NCBI GenBank assembly: GCA_012961925.1
Contig: DTYK01000075.1
Coordinates: 1 to 7,525, forward strand
Source of the DNA: Candidatus Latescibacterota bacterium
GTDB lineage: Bacteria > Latescibacterota > MVCY01 > DTYK01
Direction of reading: 5' to 3'
DNA length: 7,525 nucleotides
Shown here: positions 5,792-7,525 of the stretch, one piece after another
Numbering within the stretch: position 1 is the first letter of the stretch
Layout: every line of letters starts with the position of its first letter
The notes under the pieces: generated by a model
The model's input: only the letters and a program-made list of their open reading frames with translations
Database searches by the model: none
Told to the model about the DNA's origin: nothing
Made by a program: the position numbers and the translations under genes

Positions 5792-6046
5792 ATGGCAATG
5801 AAGGTCTGGATTAACGGAAAGGAAGAGCACCTGAGTGATGGAATGAGTGTTGGAGATCTTCTCTCCGAAAGGAAGATCAGACGGGAAGTGGTGGTCGTGG
5901 AGCTAAACGGCAATGTGCCTAAGAGGGAAGATTATGAGAGTGTCCTGCTGAAGGACGGTGACACCGTAGAACTTGTATTCTATATGGGTGGCGGGCGTTG
6001 CTACGATAAAGGAGCGATAGGCTATGTCCGGCCGAGGTCCACATAA
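5792..6046 (+). CDS. ThiS/MoaD-like sulfur carrier with a tail after Gly-Gly-Gly
   Basis: This is an 84-residue beta-grasp protein of the ThiS/MoaD/CysO type. The start MKVWINGKEEHLSDGMSVGDLL, the middle VVVVELNGNVPKREDY and the end DGDTVELVFYMGGG (residues 55-68) are typical. Such carriers end in Gly-Gly, whose carboxylate is adenylated by an E1-like enzyme and converted to a thiocarboxylate. Here 16 more residues, RCYDKGAIGYVRPRST, follow the Gly-Gly-Gly (66-68) before TAA. The tail would have to be removed before activation, a job that the JAMM protease encoded upstream could do; loss of an original stop is the alternative. ATG 5792 follows GGAGGG at 5781-5786 by 5 bases. No ThiF/MoeB-like activating gene is in the window. 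The role in cysteine or homocysteine rather than thiamine or molybdopterin synthesis is inferred from neighbours. Confidence 0.87.
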   Translation: MAMKVWINGKEEHLSDGMSVGDLLSERKIRREVVVVELNGNVPKREDYESVLLKDGDTVELVFYMGGGRCYDKGAIGYVRPRST

Positions 6047-6079
6047 AGGTAGTACGGAGGCTAACGCAGAGGAGGTGGC

Positions 6080-7012
6080 ATGCACGCCAGATTAGTGACT
6101 GAAAATATATTAGAACTGATTGGCTCGACACCTATGGTGAAACTCAGGAAGATCGTGGATAAAGGTATGGCTGAGATTTATGCCAAGTTAGAATTCTTCA
6201 ACCCCGGTGGGAGTGTGAAGGACCGCATCTGCCTCTCTATGATCGAGGACGCTGAGAGGAAGGGCAAGTTGAAGTCCGGAGCCACCATTGTCGAACCCAC
6301 CTCAGGGAATACGGGCATAGGCCTGGCTATGGTATCGGCGGTTAAAGGGTACAGGTGTATTTTGACAATGCCGGAGTCGATGAGTCTTGAGCGAATATTC
6401 ATTTTGAAATCATATGGTGCAGAGGTTGTCTTGACCCCGGCAATTGAGGGTATGCCGGGAGCGATAAGGAAGGCGGAAGAGATCATCGCAAGGATACCGA
6501 ACAGTTTCATGCCACAGCAGTTTGTCAACCCAGCAAATCCTGAAATACATAGGAGAACTACTGCCCAGGAGATCATGGCGGCAACAGAGGGTAAATTGGA
6601 TGCCTTCGTCGCGGGAGTGGGGACAGGGGGAACGATCACCGGCGTAGGAGAGATCCTTAAAAAGCAGAATTCCAAAGTGAGAATAGTGGCTGTTGAACCC
6701 GCTAATTCAGCGGTACTGTCGGGCAAAAGTCCTGGTCCCCATAAGATTCAAGGTATCGGTGCGGGTTTTGTCCCAGAGGTGCTAAACCGGGCGATAATTG
6801 ATGAGATAATCCCTGTTGGCGACGATGAGGCGTTTCGTGTTGCAAAACAATTGGCCAGGGAGGAGGGTCTATTTGTCGGTATCTCCAGCGGTGCCGCAGC
6901 CTTCGCCGCGCTTCAGGTGGCAAAAGACCTGGGAGAGGGGAAAAGAGTGGTGGTCATCCTACCGGACACCGGCGAACGATATTTCAGCATGGACCAGTAT
7001 TTCACTGCATAA
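6080..7012 (+). CDS. cysK: Cysteine synthase (O-acetylserine sulfhydrylase), PLP-dependent
   Basis: This fold-type II PLP enzyme makes cysteine from O-acetylserine (or a related activated serine) and a sulfur donor. In its 310 residues are NPGGSVKDR with the PLP Lys47, PTSGNTG (73-79, substrate loop), MPESMSLER (98-106), the phosphate-binding GTGGT (181-185), KIQGIGAGFVP (222-232) and GISSGAAAFAA (268-278). The KIQGIGAGF segment is the sulfide-using CysK form. Mycobacterial CysM, which takes sulfur from the carrier CysO and uses O-phosphoserine, has an arginine-containing segment there instead. So despite lying next to a carrier gene this looks more like a CysK. ATG 6080 follows GGAGG at 6071-6075, 33 bases after the carrier stop. 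Cystathionine beta-synthase-like activity cannot be excluded from sequence. Confidence 0.95.
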   Translation: MHARLVTENILELIGSTPMVKLRKIVDKGMAEIYAKLEFFNPGGSVKDRICLSMIEDAERKGKLKSGATIVEPTSGNTGIGLAMVSAVKGYRCILTMPESMSLERIFILKSYGAEVVLTPAIEGMPGAIRKAEEIIARIPNSFMPQQFVNPANPEIHRRTTAQEIMAATEGKLDAFVAGVGTGGTITGVGEILKKQNSKVRIVAVEPANSAVLSGKSPGPHKIQGIGAGFVPEVLNRAIIDEIIPVGDDEAFRVAKQLAREEGLFVGISSGAAAFAALQVAKDLGEGKRVVVILPDTGERYFSMDQYFTA

Positions 7013-7104
7013 TCAGGAGAGGAAGGACATCAGATCATCGGAGTAAGAAAAGGTTGATGGTGCATTTAAACTATTAATCAGAAAGACCGAAGGACGGTGA
7101 CAAG

Positions 7105-7525
7105 ATGAGTCATGTAAGAGGGTTAAAATGCAGAGAATGTGGCAGGGAATATCCCAAGGAGCCGATCTATGTTTGTGAATATTGCTTCGGCCCGCTGGAG
7201 GTCGTGTATGAGTATGAAAGGGTGAAGCAGCACCTCACAAAGAGGGTAATTAGTTCACGCGAAAGGAATTTGTGGCGATACCGTGAATTGCTACCCATAG
7301 ATCAGGAGCCGAACGTCGGGCTGGATTCCGGCTTTACCCCATTGTACAGAGCGGCAAATTTGGAGAGGGCTTTAAATGCACAAACGATCTATATCAAAGA
7401 CGACTCGGTGAATCATCCCACGCTCTCTTTTAAGGATAGGGTTGTGGCGGTGGCGATTTCCAAGGCGAAAGAATTTGGCTTTGATACGGTTGCCTGTGCA
7501 TCGACAGGCAATTTGGCCAATTCAG
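7105..7525 (+). CDS. thrC: Threonine synthase, N-terminal part (runs off the window)
   Basis: The frame opens at ATG 7105 and stays open to the window end (140 codons; full length is usually about 400). It begins with a small zinc ribbon (Cys9, Cys12, Cys24, Cys27), found in many bacterial and archaeal threonine synthases. Then come LDSGFTPLYRA (73-83), NHPTLSFKDR with the PLP Lys110, and CASTGNLANS (131-140), the start of the phosphate/substrate loop. The enzyme converts O-phosphohomoserine to threonine, completing a branch that begins with the Hom encoded upstream; homoserine kinase is not seen here. The ribosome site is weak (AAGGA at 7090-7094). The gap of 92 bases after cysK shows no clear promoter or terminator. 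Confidence 0.94.
   Translation, partial: MSHVRGLKCRECGREYPKEPIYVCEYCFGPLEVVYEYERVKQHLTKRVISSRERNLWRYRELLPIDQEPNVGLDSGFTPLYRAANLERALNAQTIYIKDDSVNHPTLSFKDRVVAVAISKAKEFGFDTVACASTGNLANS

Noticed and set aside
6178..6726. Long minus-strand open frame of 182 codons opposite cysK
   Set aside because: It is the antisense shadow of a clearly conserved PLP enzyme and its translation resembles no protein family.
1..7525. CRISPR arrays, tRNA or rRNA genes
   Set aside because: I saw no regularly spaced repeats, cloverleaf-like sequence or rRNA-like stretch by eye; genes occupy nearly all of the window.

Overview
The window carries a compact, almost entirely plus-strand bacterial cluster that links sulfate assimilation to cysteine and to the aspartate-derived amino acids. 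Shine-Dalgarno sites, a sigma70-like promoter and an Rrf2 regulator show that it is bacterial. The clostridial-type APS reductase with an Fe-S centre, the zinc-site ATP sulfurylase and the frequent ATA, AGA and AGG codons fit an anaerobic or moderately thermophilic lineage. I cannot name the taxon from the sequence alone.

Left edge (1-303): two decayed fragments. Positions 3-98 resemble an internal piece of a type I restriction subunit (HsdR) that runs into a stop. Positions 115-303 encode only the C-terminal end of an ISL3-family transposase. This is mobile-DNA debris abutting the cluster.

Regulator and sulfate activation (304-2995): a strong promoter with an overlapping AT-rich dyad drives an Rrf2 regulator with three cysteines in an Fe-S-like arrangement. 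It is followed by APS reductase (cysH), a 178-base gap with several possible RNA hairpins, and ATP sulfurylase (sat).

Transport (2997-3967): a PiT-family permease of the CysP sulfate type is split into two reading frames exactly between its two repeat halves, with a GTGA stop/start overlap.

Sulfur carrier and amino-acid genes (3971-7525): a JAMM (M67) metallopeptidase, homoserine dehydrogenase, a ThiS/MoaD-like sulfur carrier with a 16-residue tail after its Gly-Gly-Gly, a cysteine synthase, and the first 140 codons of threonine synthase.

Read together: sulfate enters by the permease, Sat makes APS, and CysH makes sulfite. Reduction to sulfide must be encoded elsewhere. Sulfide then goes to cysteine directly through the synthase or through a protein thiocarboxylate on the carrier after the protease trims it. 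The protease, carrier and synthase resemble the mec-cysO-cysM set of mycobacteria and the HcyD/HcyS pair of Wolinella. Hom and ThrC supply homoserine and threonine, and homoserine is also the carbon skeleton for homocysteine. The most interesting points are the tailed carrier with its candidate protease, the split permease, and the structured leader before sat.
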